A DNA stretch of 64,000 nt, taken from NCBI GenBank assembly GCA_002354095.1, contig DEKX01000030.1:62353-126352 (forward strand), in the 5' to 3' direction. The DNA comes from Prevotella sp. UBA2711. GTDB lineage: Bacteria; Bacteroidota; Bacteroidia; Bacteroidales; Bacteroidaceae. The notes below the pieces were generated by a model. The model made no database searches. It saw only the letters and a list, made by a program, of their open reading frames with translations, and was not told where the DNA came from. A program made the translations under genes and the position numbers. Positions 1 to 7,948 of this stretch are shown piece by piece; positions within the stretch are counted from its first letter, which is position 1; each line of letters opens with the position of its first letter.

Positions 1-765
1 GGCTGTAGCACGCTCGTCTGTTGTGATTTCCACATTGGTATCCACTTCACGCCGAGGTTCAATGAGCGTGTGAAGAAACAGCCAGTCGTAGGTGTCCGAC
101 AAGTAAAAGAAACGTGCCAAGTCACCATGCGAAGCTCCCCGTAGCCAGTTGTAGCGCAGTCGGCTATCGACCTTCAGATCCTTCATGCCGTCCACCACCT
201 TTTCCGACTCCTCCACTTTCACGGCCTTATCAGCTGTTCCGTGGATAATCCAAAGCGGCAATTCTCCCAATTTCTGGTAGTTACGAAGTGTACTGCCTCC
301 GCAGAGGGCAATAGCGGCAGCAACCTTTTCAGGATAAGTGCCTGCAAAATCGAGGGTGCCATAGCCGCCCAGACTCATCCCTATCACATAGACGCGTTGG
401 GGATTAAAAGTGTAGTGCCGTTGCATCCATTCCAAAATATCGTTGATTTTTTGCGGCACCCAGTGCCCTTTTGGATTTTGCGGTGCTACAATCAACGCAG
501 GAATCTCCAGTCCGCGTTTCACAGCATCCAGAGGTCCGTATTTCAGTACGCTTTCCATGTCGGTTCCTCTCAAACTTGCTCCGTGCAGGAAGATGATGAG
601 TGGTGTTGTACGTTCATATTGCTTGTAGTCATTAGGCACATAAATCCAAAAAGGATAGCCGTCGCCCTTCACTGCCTTCTGAGTGGTGAGGTAGTCGTTT
701 CCTTGCGCTTGAGCGCTGGTTGCTGCTACAAGCAGAGCGATTAAGAGATAGCACCATTTCTTCAT
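1..765 (-). CDS. Secreted alpha/beta hydrolase (esterase / PHB-depolymerase-like), 3' end cut by window
   Basis: Reading the minus strand from the ATG at 765 gives 255 codons with no stop before the window edge, so the C-terminus is missing. A signal peptide (about residues 1-21, ending AQA) indicates export. The catalytic triad of an alpha/beta hydrolase is visible: nucleophile Ser131 in GMSLGG, Asp179 in HGTADK, His213 in GASHGD, plus an oxyanion-type FLHGAS near residue 80. The arrangement fits the PHB depolymerase / feruloyl-esterase-like (CE1-type) group, often annotated as prolyl oligopeptidase-like or carboxylesterase in Bacteroidetes. The likely role is ester cleavage on polysaccharide side chains in the periplasm. 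The substrate is inferred from the family and not shown. It is divergent from the neighbouring AsmA-like gene. Confidence 0.85.
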   Translation of the reverse strand, partial: MKKWCYLLIALLVAATSAQAQGNDYLTTQKAVKGDGYPFWIYVPNDYKQYERTTPLIIFLHGASLRGTDMESVLKYGPLDAVKRGLEIPALIVAPQNPKGHWVPQKINDILEWMQRHYTFNPQRVYVIGMSLGGYGTLDFAGTYPEKVAAAIALCGGSTLRNYQKLGELPLWIIHGTADKAVKVEESEKVVDGMKDLKVDSRLRYNWLRGASHGDLARFFYLSDTYDWLFLHTLIEPRREVDTNVEITTDERATA

Positions 766-773
766 ATCTCCTG

Positions 774-781
774 CAAAAATA
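774..781 (-). promoter_or_regulatory. Bacteroidetes -7 promoter element for the esterase
   Basis: The minus strand reads TATTTTTG, matching TAnnTTTG, 8 bases before the esterase ATG. Confidence 0.5.
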
Positions 782-823
782 CAAAAAATCTGCATTATTG
801 TATAATATAAACCGATTTTTTTG

Positions 824-831
824 TATCTTTG
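824..831 (+). promoter_or_regulatory. Bacteroidetes -7 promoter element for the AsmA-like gene
   Basis: TATCTTTG followed by CA, only 4 bases before the ATG at 836, implies a nearly leaderless mRNA. A TTG lies at 798-800, about 23 bases upstream of the element. Confidence 0.65.
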
Positions 832-835
832 CAGC

Positions 836-2920
836 ATGACACCTATCAAGAGCATCATCACACGAATACTGAAAATCGTTGTAGGACTGGCCATTGTCTT
901 TGTCCTATTGGCTTTTGCATCCGTATGGCTGCTTAACATGCCCTCCGTACAAAACAAGTTTCTGCACTATGCTACCGATATGTTGCAGGAAAAATTACAA
1001 ACCAAGGTAGAGATTGACAGCATTCATGTCGGTTTCTTCAGTGATGACGTGGGGCTCTACAACCTTAAAGTTGAGGACCGCGAACACCGTCCCATGCTGA
1101 AATTGGAGGAGTTGGCAGTAGAAATAGATATGTGGGCGCTTCTGAAAAACGAAGTGCAGATGGAAGAGATTTCCATCAAGGGGCTTCATGCCAAACTTTA
1201 CAAAGGCAAGGAAGACAGCGTCGCCAACTACCAGTTTGTGATAGATGCTTTCAAGTCGAAAAAGAAACCTGGCGAAAAAAAGAAGAAGACAACAAAAGGC
1301 AAACAATTGACGGTTGATTTGCAGAAGTTGAAGATTAAAGACGTGGATCTTGTTTACAATGATTCGCACATTGCCTTAGGGAGTTTGGATTTGAAGCAGG
1401 GCTGGGGCGACAGGCTGACTGGCGAATTGAAAAATATCGAAGGCTCATGGGTACGCATCAAGAAACGCGACTCGGTGCATGTTGATAACCACATACTGAT
1501 AGACCGCATCGTTTATGAGGGACAGGAAAAACATGCGTCGGTGACTATCGACAGTGTGCACTGGAAGACTGATAACCACCTGCCCCATAAGCGTGTGGCG
1601 AAACCCAAGCGCGGATGGTTTGACGATGGCCACATGAATGTGGTAGCACATATCAAAGTGGATGTCAGTCATGCCGACAAGGACAGCATCTGCGGTACGC
1701 TGACGGAATGCGATGCCAACGATAAAGCCTCAGGATTGCACATCACCGACCTACACCTGAAGTTCAAGAAGATAGCTGAGAAGCTCCATGTGAGTGATGC
1801 CGTCATCTGTATGGCAAATACTACCTTGAAGTTTGACAAGGCAGAGGTACAGTTGCCCAGTAAGAAGAAAGGAATTCCTTTCCTTTTCTCTACCAGCAAT
1901 ATTACGGGTACTACTTTGTTGACAGATATCTCTCACCCCTTTGCACCAGTACTCAAGAACTTTAAGCTACCGCTTTGGCTTTCCACGAAGTTCAGTGGTA
2001 CGGACTCGGTACTGTCGTTCCGCGATGTAGTGGTGAAGACGACCGACAATAAGTTCCGTGCCAAAGCCAAGGGCGACATTACCGGATTGAAGAACAAATA
2101 CGATCTGGACGTACACTTCGACATCCTGGATTGTGTGGTAGAAGGCAATTCTAAAGCACGCATCATCAATCAGTTTACCGTAAGGAAATTTATGATGAAA
2201 CAGTTGCATGCTTTGGGTACACTACGCTACAAGGGCTCGTTCGATGTAAAATACAAAAGGATAGAATTCCGAGGCAACATCGGTTCCGCCTGTGGAGCGA
2301 TGAATTTCTCATTCAAACTGGACGGCCTCAACAAATATGTGACTGGAAATGTTCTATCGAATGCTTTCGAACTGGGTAAGGCCATGGATTATCCTGATGT
2401 GGGCAGAATAGGAGCCAGGGCAGGTTTCAAAATCGATATCTCTAAGGAGCGTACTGCCGTGATGCGTCGCAAAGTGGGCGGAAAACTGCCTATCTGCCAA
2501 GTGGATGCATTGGTCTATGAAGCCAAATACAAGGGCATCAAAGTGACTGATGTCTATGCTAATATTGTGAGCAATGGTGCCGTGGCTGACGGCAAGATAA
2601 AGATGAAGGGAGCACTGGCAGATATCATGTGCTCGTTCAGTTTCACCGATACAGATCACATGCAGCAGACCAAGATTAAGCCTGGCATTCGTTTCCACCT
2701 CTTCAATAATGACTACAAAAACGATAAGGAATTAGCTGACCACGAGAAGCGCAAGGCAGAACGCAAAGCAGCCAAGCAGAAAGAGAAGGAGGAAAAGAAA
2801 AAGCAGAAGGAAGCTGAGAAAGCACGCAAGGCTGCAGAGAAAGCTGCCGAGAAAGCAAAACGAGCAGCCGAGAAGGCTGCCCGTAAAGCTGCGAAGGAAG
2901 CGGCTAAGAACAATAATTAG
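836..2920 (+). CDS. AsmA/TamB-like membrane-anchored protein with Ala/Lys-rich tail
   Basis: 694 residues. The ATG at 836 is preferred over an in-frame TTG at 821, because that TTG lies inside the promoter. One membrane segment (about residues 10-33, rich in V/I/L/F) is followed by a sequence typical of the N-terminus of the AsmA/TamB family (MPSVQNKFLHYATDML, then KVEIDSIHVGFF). These proteins span the periplasm and are linked to envelope lipid or protein transport. The protein is short: TamB homologues in this phylum are usually well over 1000 residues and end in a DUF490 domain, which I do not see. The last 55 or so residues are nearly all A, K, E and R, predicted as one long charged helix. 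The stop overlaps the stop of the convergent SGNH gene. Confidence 0.75.
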   Translation: MTPIKSIITRILKIVVGLAIVFVLLAFASVWLLNMPSVQNKFLHYATDMLQEKLQTKVEIDSIHVGFFSDDVGLYNLKVEDREHRPMLKLEELAVEIDMWALLKNEVQMEEISIKGLHAKLYKGKEDSVANYQFVIDAFKSKKKPGEKKKKTTKGKQLTVDLQKLKIKDVDLVYNDSHIALGSLDLKQGWGDRLTGELKNIEGSWVRIKKRDSVHVDNHILIDRIVYEGQEKHASVTIDSVHWKTDNHLPHKRVAKPKRGWFDDGHMNVVAHIKVDVSHADKDSICGTLTECDANDKASGLHITDLHLKFKKIAEKLHVSDAVICMANTTLKFDKAEVQLPSKKKGIPFLFSTSNITGTTLLTDISHPFAPVLKNFKLPLWLSTKFSGTDSVLSFRDVVVKTTDNKFRAKAKGDITGLKNKYDLDVHFDILDCVVEGNSKARIINQFTVRKFMMKQLHALGTLRYKGSFDVKYKRIEFRGNIGSACGAMNFSFKLDGLNKYVTGNVLSNAFELGKAMDYPDVGRIGARAGFKIDISKERTAVMRRKVGGKLPICQVDALVYEAKYKGIKVTDVYANIVSNGAVADGKIKMKGALADIMCSFSFTDTDHMQQTKIKPGIRFHLFNNDYKNDKELADHEKRKAERKAAKQKEKEEKKKQKEAEKARKAAEKAAEKAKRAAEKAARKAAKEAAKNNN

Positions 2921-4017
2921 AACCAGTGCATCAGCGAACGGAGGAAAGCCGTGAGTTCGCCAGCCATCTTCTGATGCTGCCAGATGGACGGATGCCAATC
3001 GGCTCCATAGCCGATGTCACCATTCTGAGGGGTAAAGTCAAAGCGATATACCTCTTTATCACCTTCTCGGTTGGCCTCTTGCACCACTTCATTTAATGTC
3101 TGTTTGGCTATTTCCAATTCTTTACCATTGAGCATCGAGCCACAAAGGTACACGATTTTTGCCTTGGGGTTATGCTGGCGCACCTGCTTCAGGAAATTCT
3201 TATAAGCCTGTTTGAGCAATTTTACATCGTAATTGTTGGTTGAAAGGTCGTTGGTGCCTAAGTTGATGCACACCACTTTGGGCTGATAGCGCGAGAAGTC
3301 CCAACGCTCCGAACGGTCATAGAGATTGGTATATTCATACTCAGTAGTCATTACATTCTCAGGAGTTCCCGTCTTAGGACCACCATAACTGCGATAGACA
3401 CCGATACCGCTGCGTGCCACCACATAGGCTACAGCATTCAGATTACGACAGGTTTGCTGGGCATAACCGATGTAATGATTCTCCGTTTCATAAGTAAAAG
3501 GATCGTTACAACTAATACTCTCATCACCATAGCCACAGGTAATGGAGTTGCCGACAAACTCGATGGTACGCTCCGACAAAGCAGGCGCATCCAACATCTT
3601 GCCATCACTATCAAGCACAAAGCCACGGAACTCCGGTTTCAGCTCATAACCCTCTATGACATACATCAGTCGAACGGTATGCTCACCTTTAGGCAGGGCA
3701 GTGGCCAGCGTCACCACCGAGTCGCATGCACCCATAAGACTCACCTTGAACGGTTCAGCCTCATCAATCTGTGCCATGAAGTAACCACTCTTAGGCTTAG
3801 CCATCATTTTCAGACTCGTACCCGTGAAGCCCGCATTAATCTGCACACCGGGGAAGGTGAAACGAGGGCGCTGGGGATTATCAAAACAGATACGTCCAAC
3901 ATATTGGATATACTGGTCGGTTGGACAAATAACCTTACCCTTGATAGGGAGGGTTGTTGAGGCATTGGCTATCATCGCCATTGCCACCAAGAAAGTAAGT
4001 AATGTAAAGCGTTTCAT
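2917..4017 (-). CDS. Secreted SGNH/GDSL esterase, carbohydrate esterase family 2-like
   Basis: 366 residues with a signal peptide (about 1-19). The N-terminal half (about 25-145) looks like the jelly-roll of CE2 acetyl-xylan esterases, and the C-terminal half is an SGNH hydrolase. Block I is FVGNSITCGYG with the serine nucleophile, the GTND block is NLGTNDLS, and the catalytic His is in ADWHPS near the C-terminus. In CE2 enzymes the general acid can be missing or backbone-based, so activity rests mainly on Ser and His. The probable role is deacetylation of plant or host glycans outside the inner membrane. It is transcribed convergently with the AsmA-like gene (4-bp overlap of the ends) and divergently from ruvB. 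Confidence 0.85.
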   Translation of the reverse strand: MKRFTLLTFLVAMAMIANASTTLPIKGKVICPTDQYIQYVGRICFDNPQRPRFTFPGVQINAGFTGTSLKMMAKPKSGYFMAQIDEAEPFKVSLMGACDSVVTLATALPKGEHTVRLMYVIEGYELKPEFRGFVLDSDGKMLDAPALSERTIEFVGNSITCGYGDESISCNDPFTYETENHYIGYAQQTCRNLNAVAYVVARSGIGVYRSYGGPKTGTPENVMTTEYEYTNLYDRSERWDFSRYQPKVVCINLGTNDLSTNNYDVKLLKQAYKNFLKQVRQHNPKAKIVYLCGSMLNGKELEIAKQTLNEVVQEANREGDKEVYRFDFTPQNGDIGYGADWHPSIWQHQKMAGELTAFLRSLMHWF

Positions 4018-4043
4018 ATCAATAGTTTTTGATTTTCTGACTG

Positions 4044-4051
4044 CAAAGATA
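4044..4051 (-). promoter_or_regulatory. -7 promoter element for the SGNH esterase
   Basis: The minus strand reads TATCTTTGCAG, 26 bases before the ATG at 4017. Confidence 0.6.
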
Positions 4052-4072
4052 CGAATTTCTATATTTTTTTAT

Positions 4073-4080
4073 TACTTTTG
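4073..4080 (+). promoter_or_regulatory. -7 promoter element for ruvB
   Basis: TACTTTTGCA, 13 bases before the ATG at 4094. It lies 21 bases from the divergent SGNH promoter, so the two -7 boxes sit back to back. Confidence 0.6.
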
Positions 4081-4093
4081 CAAGCAAAAAGTG

Positions 4094-5134
4094 ATGATGG
4101 ACGAAGATTTTGACATCAGAGAGGAGCAATTCTCCTCTTCAGAGAAGGAGTTTGAAAACGCATTGCGCCCACTCTCCTTTGGCGATTTCAGCGGACAGAA
4201 ACAGGTGGTAGAGAACCTGCAGGTGTTCGTTGAGGCTGCCAAATATCGTGGCGAACCTCTCGACCATACCCTCCTGCACGGTCCTCCTGGACTGGGTAAG
4301 ACGACTCTGTCGAATATCATTGCCAACGAGTTGGGGGTAGGTTTCAAGATTACCAGTGGTCCCGTGCTTGACAAGCCAGGCGACCTGGCAGGCATCCTCA
4401 CTTCTCTGGAGAAGAACGATGTCCTGTTTATCGACGAGATTCACCGATTGTCGCCTGTGGTCGAGGAATACCTCTATTCCGCCATGGAGGACTATCGTAT
4501 TGATATCATGATTGACAAAGGTCCTTCTGCCCGTTCTATACAGATAGACCTCAATCCGTTTACCCTCGTAGGAGCCACCACGCGCAGTGGTCTGCTGACG
4601 GCTCCCCTTCGTGCCCGTTTCGGCATCAATATGCACTTGCAGTACTATGAGCCTGAGACGTTACAGAAGATTATCACACGCTCGGCATCCATCCTGCGTG
4701 TTCCTATCACAGCTGATGCAGCAGCCGAAATTTCACGCCGTTCGCGCGGCACACCCCGTATTGCCAATGCCCTCTTGCGCCGAGTGCGCGACTTTGCCCA
4801 AGTAAAGGGCTCTGGCCGTATTGATACGGAAATCACCAAGATAGCACTGACTGCCCTGAACATCGACCAATATGGATTGGACGAGATAGACAACCGCATC
4901 CTGCTGACTATCATCGACAAGTTCCGCGGCGGTCCTGTTGGCATTACGACCATTGCTACCGCCATTGGTGAAGATGCAGGAACGGTGGAAGAAGTTTACG
5001 AACCCTTCCTCATCATGGAGGGCTTCATCAAGCGTACACCTCGTGGCCGTATGGTGACAGAACTGGCTTATCGCCACTTCGGTCGCAATCCCTATTCGGG
5101 CAATATTATGGAACCTAATCTGTTTGACTCATGA
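4094..5134 (+). CDS. ruvB: Holliday junction branch migration helicase RuvB
   Basis: 346 residues, the usual RuvB length. The start is ATG at 4094 (or 4097), just after the promoter; the open frame extends further upstream but that part is untranscribed. RuvB is the hexameric AAA+ motor that, with RuvA, moves Holliday junctions in recombination and repair. Walker A GPPGLGKT is at residues 63-70, Walker B LFIDEIHRL at 111-119, and sensor 1 with GATTRSG at 160-166. A RuvB-type winged-helix C-terminus ends in a typical GRMVTELAYRHFG. The stop overlaps the coaD start by ATGA, so the two are probably translationally coupled. Confidence 0.98.
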   Translation: MMDEDFDIREEQFSSSEKEFENALRPLSFGDFSGQKQVVENLQVFVEAAKYRGEPLDHTLLHGPPGLGKTTLSNIIANELGVGFKITSGPVLDKPGDLAGILTSLEKNDVLFIDEIHRLSPVVEEYLYSAMEDYRIDIMIDKGPSARSIQIDLNPFTLVGATTRSGLLTAPLRARFGINMHLQYYEPETLQKIITRSASILRVPITADAAAEISRRSRGTPRIANALLRRVRDFAQVKGSGRIDTEITKIALTALNIDQYGLDEIDNRILLTIIDKFRGGPVGITTIATAIGEDAGTVEEVYEPFLIMEGFIKRTPRGRMVTELAYRHFGRNPYSGNIMEPNLFDS

Positions 5135-5592
5135 AAATAGGTGTTTTTGTAGGAAGTTTCGACCCGTTTACAGTGGGTCACGACTCCATCGTGACCCGTA
5201 GTCTGGGATTATTCGACCGTCTGGTCATTGGCGTGGTAGGCGACCAAGTGCATAAACCGGGAATGGCTTCAGCCGAGGAGCGCATGAAGGCTATCGCTCA
5301 ACTCTATGCCGACGAACCTCGTATTGAGGTGAAGCCCTATTACGGTCTGGCAGTAGAATTTGCCCAAGAACAAGGTGCGCATTATATAATAAAAGGTGTA
5401 CGCAGTGTGAAAGACTTCGAATATGAACGCGAGCAGGCTGATATCAATCGCCAGATTAGTGGTATTGAGACCATTCTGCTCTTTGCAGAACCACAGTATG
5501 CCAGTGTCAGCAGCAGTGTGGTGCGCGAATTACAACATTTCGGACGCGACGTCTCTGAATTTCTCCCCAAGAAAGTGAAAAGTGAAGAGTGA
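5131..5592 (+). CDS. coaD: Phosphopantetheine adenylyltransferase CoaD
   Basis: 153 residues. It transfers AMP from ATP to 4'-phosphopantetheine, the fourth step of coenzyme A synthesis in the cytoplasm. The nucleotidyltransferase signature is at the N-terminus: GSFDPFTVGH (8-17, containing the HIGH-like TxGH). The C-terminal SSSVVREL matches the conserved SSS..R that binds the ATP phosphates. The start overlaps the ruvB stop (ATGA). The last codons (VKSEE, stop) are formed by a 7-bp tandem tract (AGTGAAA/AGTGAAG), so the extreme C-terminus may vary among strains. Confidence 0.97.
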   Translation: MKIGVFVGSFDPFTVGHDSIVTRSLGLFDRLVIGVVGDQVHKPGMASAEERMKAIAQLYADEPRIEVKPYYGLAVEFAQEQGAHYIIKGVRSVKDFEYEREQADINRQISGIETILLFAEPQYASVSSSVVRELQHFGRDVSEFLPKKVKSEE

Positions 5593-5601
5593 AGAATTTA
5601 A
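5574..5601 (+). repeat. Heptad tract 1 (coaD 3' end)
   Basis: AGTGAAA AGTGAAG AGTGAAG AATTTAA: four 7-bp units that span the coaD stop codon. Confidence 0.75.
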
Positions 5602-5607
5602 AGTAAG

Positions 5608-6606
5608 ATGGTGAAAAAGTTTATATATTTCCTCAGCCTTGGTTTTGTTTTCTGTGCTTGTGGTACCACCAAGAAACAAGCAGAAGCACAACCCGTAGTC
5701 AATATCGAGTTCAATGCCGATTCTGCCTATCAGTTCTGTGCTGCCCAATGCAGCTTTGGCCCGCGAACCATGAACAGTGAGGCACACGAGCAGTGCGCCC
5801 AATGGATACAACAGAAGTTTCAGCAATACGGCTATCAGGTAGAGATGCAGAAAGCCGACCTGAAAGGCTACGACGGCACCATCCTCAAGTCAACGAATAT
5901 CATAGCCAAAGCTTCTTCCCAGAAAGAGAGTGCAGGAGGTGAGAAGATTCTCATCTGTGCCCATTGGGACAGTCGTCCGTGGGCTGACAACGATCCAGAC
6001 TCCGCCAATTGGCGCAAGCCAGTGATGGCAGCTAACGACGGAGCCAGTGGAGTGGCTGTGATGTTGGAATTGGCACGCCTCATCCAGCAACACGATTCGC
6101 TGAAGGTAGCTGTCGATTTCATCTGCTTCGATGCCGAAGACTGGGGCATTCCTCAATGGGATGAAACGGGTGACGGTACGGATTCATGGGCACTGGGGGC
6201 ACAGTATTGGGCGAAAAGCCAACAGCAAACAGCCAACACCCAAAAGCCCTACCGCTACGCCATCCTGCTCGATATGGTGGGAGGACAAGGCGCTAAGTTC
6301 TATCAAGAGGGCTATTCCCTACAGAAGGCGAAGGGCATTGTCGAGAAAGTGTGGCAAGCAGCCAGTGCTGCCGGCTATGGTAGTTTCTTCCCCAAGCAGG
6401 AAGGCGGCTATGTCACTGACGACCATGTTCCCGTGAACGACATTGCCCGGATTCCCTGCATCGACATCATCAATCATTACCCTGACTGTCAGCAGAGTTC
6501 GTTCGGTCCCACATGGCATACTATTAACGACGACATGCAGCATATTGACAAGAATACACTGCAAGCCGTCGGACAAACACTCGTTCAGGTTTTATTTAGT
6601 GAGTAG
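5608..6606 (+). CDS. M28-family peptidase lipoprotein (glutaminyl cyclase-like)
   Basis: 332 residues. An N-terminal signal with a cluster of cysteines (Cys16, Cys18) followed by GTT suggests a lipoprotein; which Cys is lipidated is unclear. The zinc-binding pattern of M28/glutaminyl-peptide cyclotransferases is present: His119 and Asp121 in HWDSR, Asp144 in NDGASG, Glu177 in DAEDWG, a later Asp in VTDDHVPVN, and His in WHTINDD. The family removes N-terminal residues or cyclises N-terminal Gln on exported proteins. In Bacteroidetes many signal-peptide-cleaved proteins begin with Gln, which favours the cyclase reading, but I cannot decide. Residues about 204-214 are encoded by a heptad tract (6217-6249). 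The 3' end overlaps the convergent sirtuin gene by 15 bp. Confidence 0.88.
   Translation: MVKKFIYFLSLGFVFCACGTTKKQAEAQPVVNIEFNADSAYQFCAAQCSFGPRTMNSEAHEQCAQWIQQKFQQYGYQVEMQKADLKGYDGTILKSTNIIAKASSQKESAGGEKILICAHWDSRPWADNDPDSANWRKPVMAANDGASGVAVMLELARLIQQHDSLKVAVDFICFDAEDWGIPQWDETGDGTDSWALGAQYWAKSQQQTANTQKPYRYAILLDMVGGQGAKFYQEGYSLQKAKGIVEKVWQAASAAGYGSFFPKQEGGYVTDDHVPVNDIARIPCIDIINHYPDCQQSSFGPTWHTINDDMQHIDKNTLQAVGQTLVQVLFSE
6217..6249 (+). repeat. Heptad tract 2, inside the M28 peptidase gene
   Basis: AGCCAAC AGCAAAC AGCCAAC ACCCAAA AGCCC: four 7-bp units plus a part. It encodes a Q/T/N-rich loop (SQQQTANTQKP). Confidence 0.8.
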
Positions 6607-7287
6607 GATATCGCAGAGCTCCTGCATACCCTCGCTGGCACCCTTCTGAATCTGTTGCACATTAGCCCCCGCCGAAATGGGTTTGGGGTCAATGAGGTAA
6701 ACGGGTACACCAGGGCGCACATACTGAACAAGGCCGGCAGCCGGATAGACATTCAGCGAGGTACCGATGATGATAAAGATGTCAGCCTGTTGTGCTTCCT
6801 CAGCTGCCGCACTGATCATGGGCACTCCCTCGCCAAAGAACACGATAAACGGGCGCAGCAACGAACCGTCGCCAGCCTTTGTGCCAGGCTCCACCTCACA
6901 ATTATCAGGTGTCAGCGTAATCTGGTAGCGAGGATCGTCCACATCACGGCTCGAACAAACCTTCATCAGTTCACCATGCAGGTGGATGACTTTTGAAGAA
7001 CCTGCCTGCTCGTGCAGATTATCCACGTTCTGGGTTACAACCGTCACGTCGTACTGTTCCTCCAACTTAGCCACCAACTGATGTCCCTTGTTGGGTTTTA
7101 CATTCCAACACTTCTTGCGAAGCATGTTATAAAAGTTAGTTACTAACGTAGGGTCAGCCTCCCATCCTTCATGGGTAGCAACCTTAGCCACAGGATATTC
7201 TTCCCACAATCCGTCAGCATCGCGGAACGTCTTCAGTCCACTCTCGGCAGACATGCCTGCACCAGTTAAAACTACTATCTTCTTCAT
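6592..7287 (-). CDS. Sir2-family NAD-dependent protein deacylase
   Basis: 231 residues from the ATG at 7287, chosen because an upstream in-frame start would fall at the promoter. It removes acyl groups from lysines using NAD. NAD-binding GAGMSAESGLKTFR is at 9-22, TQNVDNLHE at 85-93, and the catalytic His104 in IHLHGE. Class III (CobB/SIRT5-type) desuccinylases carry a Tyr-x-x-Arg in the acyl pocket. Here the aligned segment is FYNMLRKK, so Tyr53 is kept but the +3 position is Leu56, with Arg at +4. The expected zinc-site CxxC pairs are absent, as in some short bacterial members. It has its own promoter and is divergent from xpt. Confidence 0.93.
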   Translation of the reverse strand: MKKIVVLTGAGMSAESGLKTFRDADGLWEEYPVAKVATHEGWEADPTLVTNFYNMLRKKCWNVKPNKGHQLVAKLEEQYDVTVVTQNVDNLHEQAGSSKVIHLHGELMKVCSSRDVDDPRYQITLTPDNCEVEPGTKAGDGSLLRPFIVFFGEGVPMISAAAEEAQQADIFIIIGTSLNVYPAAGLVQYVRPGVPVYLIDPKPISAGANVQQIQKGASEGMQELCDILLTK

Positions 7288-7308
7288 AAGCAATGAATTT
7301 ATTTTCTG

Positions 7309-7316
7309 CAAAAATA
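7309..7316 (-). promoter_or_regulatory. -7 promoter element for the sirtuin gene
   Basis: The minus strand reads TATTTTTGCAG, 21 bases before the ATG. Confidence 0.5.
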
Positions 7317-7339
7317 CAAAATAATTGAGAAATAATTAG

Positions 7340-7347
7340 TAATTTTG
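7340..7347 (+). promoter_or_regulatory. -7 promoter element for xpt and following genes
   Basis: TAATTTTGCA, 22 bases before the xpt ATG. The leader is too short to hold a purine riboswitch. Confidence 0.55.
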
Positions 7348-7369
7348 CAAAAATATTCAAGAAGACACT

Positions 7370-7939
7370 ATGAAAGTTTTACGTGACCGTATTATGCAGG
7401 ATGGCCGTTGCTTAGAGGGCGGTATCCTAAAAGTCGATCGTTTCATCAACCATCAGATGGACCCCTATTTGATGAAACAGATTGCCATTGAGTTTATCCG
7501 TCGCTTTGCCGACGAGGACATCACCAAGATTATCACCGTTGAGGCATCGGGCATCGCACCAGCCATCATGCTGGGCTATCTGATGGAGCTGCCTGTTGTC
7601 TTTGCCAAGAAGAAAAAGCCCTCCACCATGGGCGAGTTCTATGAATCCACCGTACGCTCGTTCACCAAACAGCGTGAATACCCATTGACCGTCAGCTGCG
7701 AGTATCTGACCAGCGACGACAATGTGCTGTTCATCGACGACTTCCTGGCCTACGGCAATGCCGGACTGGGCATCATCGACCTCTGTCAGCAGGCAGGAGC
7801 CACCATTGTGGGTATGGGTTTCATCATCGAGAAGGAGTTTCAGCATGGCCGCAAGGTGCTGCAGGATCATGGCATCCATCGCATCGAGTCGCTGGCTATC
7901 ATCGAGTCATTGGAGAATAACGAAATCAAACTCAAATAA
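7370..7939 (+). CDS. xpt: Xanthine phosphoribosyltransferase
   Basis: 189 residues. It converts xanthine and PRPP to XMP in purine salvage. The type I phosphoribosyltransferase PRPP loop is VLFIDDFLAYGNA (about 119-131), and the N-terminus (LRDRIMQDGRCLEGGILKVD) is characteristic of the Xpt family. The xanthine permease gene follows after 9 bases, the same pairing as xpt-pbuX of Firmicutes, so uptake and salvage are probably co-expressed. The guanine riboswitch that controls that operon in Bacillus is not present: only about 20 bases separate the promoter from the ATG. Confidence 0.96.
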   Translation: MKVLRDRIMQDGRCLEGGILKVDRFINHQMDPYLMKQIAIEFIRRFADEDITKIITVEASGIAPAIMLGYLMELPVVFAKKKKPSTMGEFYESTVRSFTKQREYPLTVSCEYLTSDDNVLFIDDFLAYGNAGLGIIDLCQQAGATIVGMGFIIEKEFQHGRKVLQDHGIHRIESLAIIESLENNEIKLK

Positions 7940-7948
7940 AAGATAATC

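Noticed and set aside
241..744. Plus-strand frame of 167 codons
   Set aside because: It is the antisense of the esterase gene, whose catalytic triad is clear on the minus strand.
7317..7369. Guanine/xanthine riboswitch before xpt
   Set aside because: The promoter lies 22 bases from the ATG, leaving no room for an aptamer.
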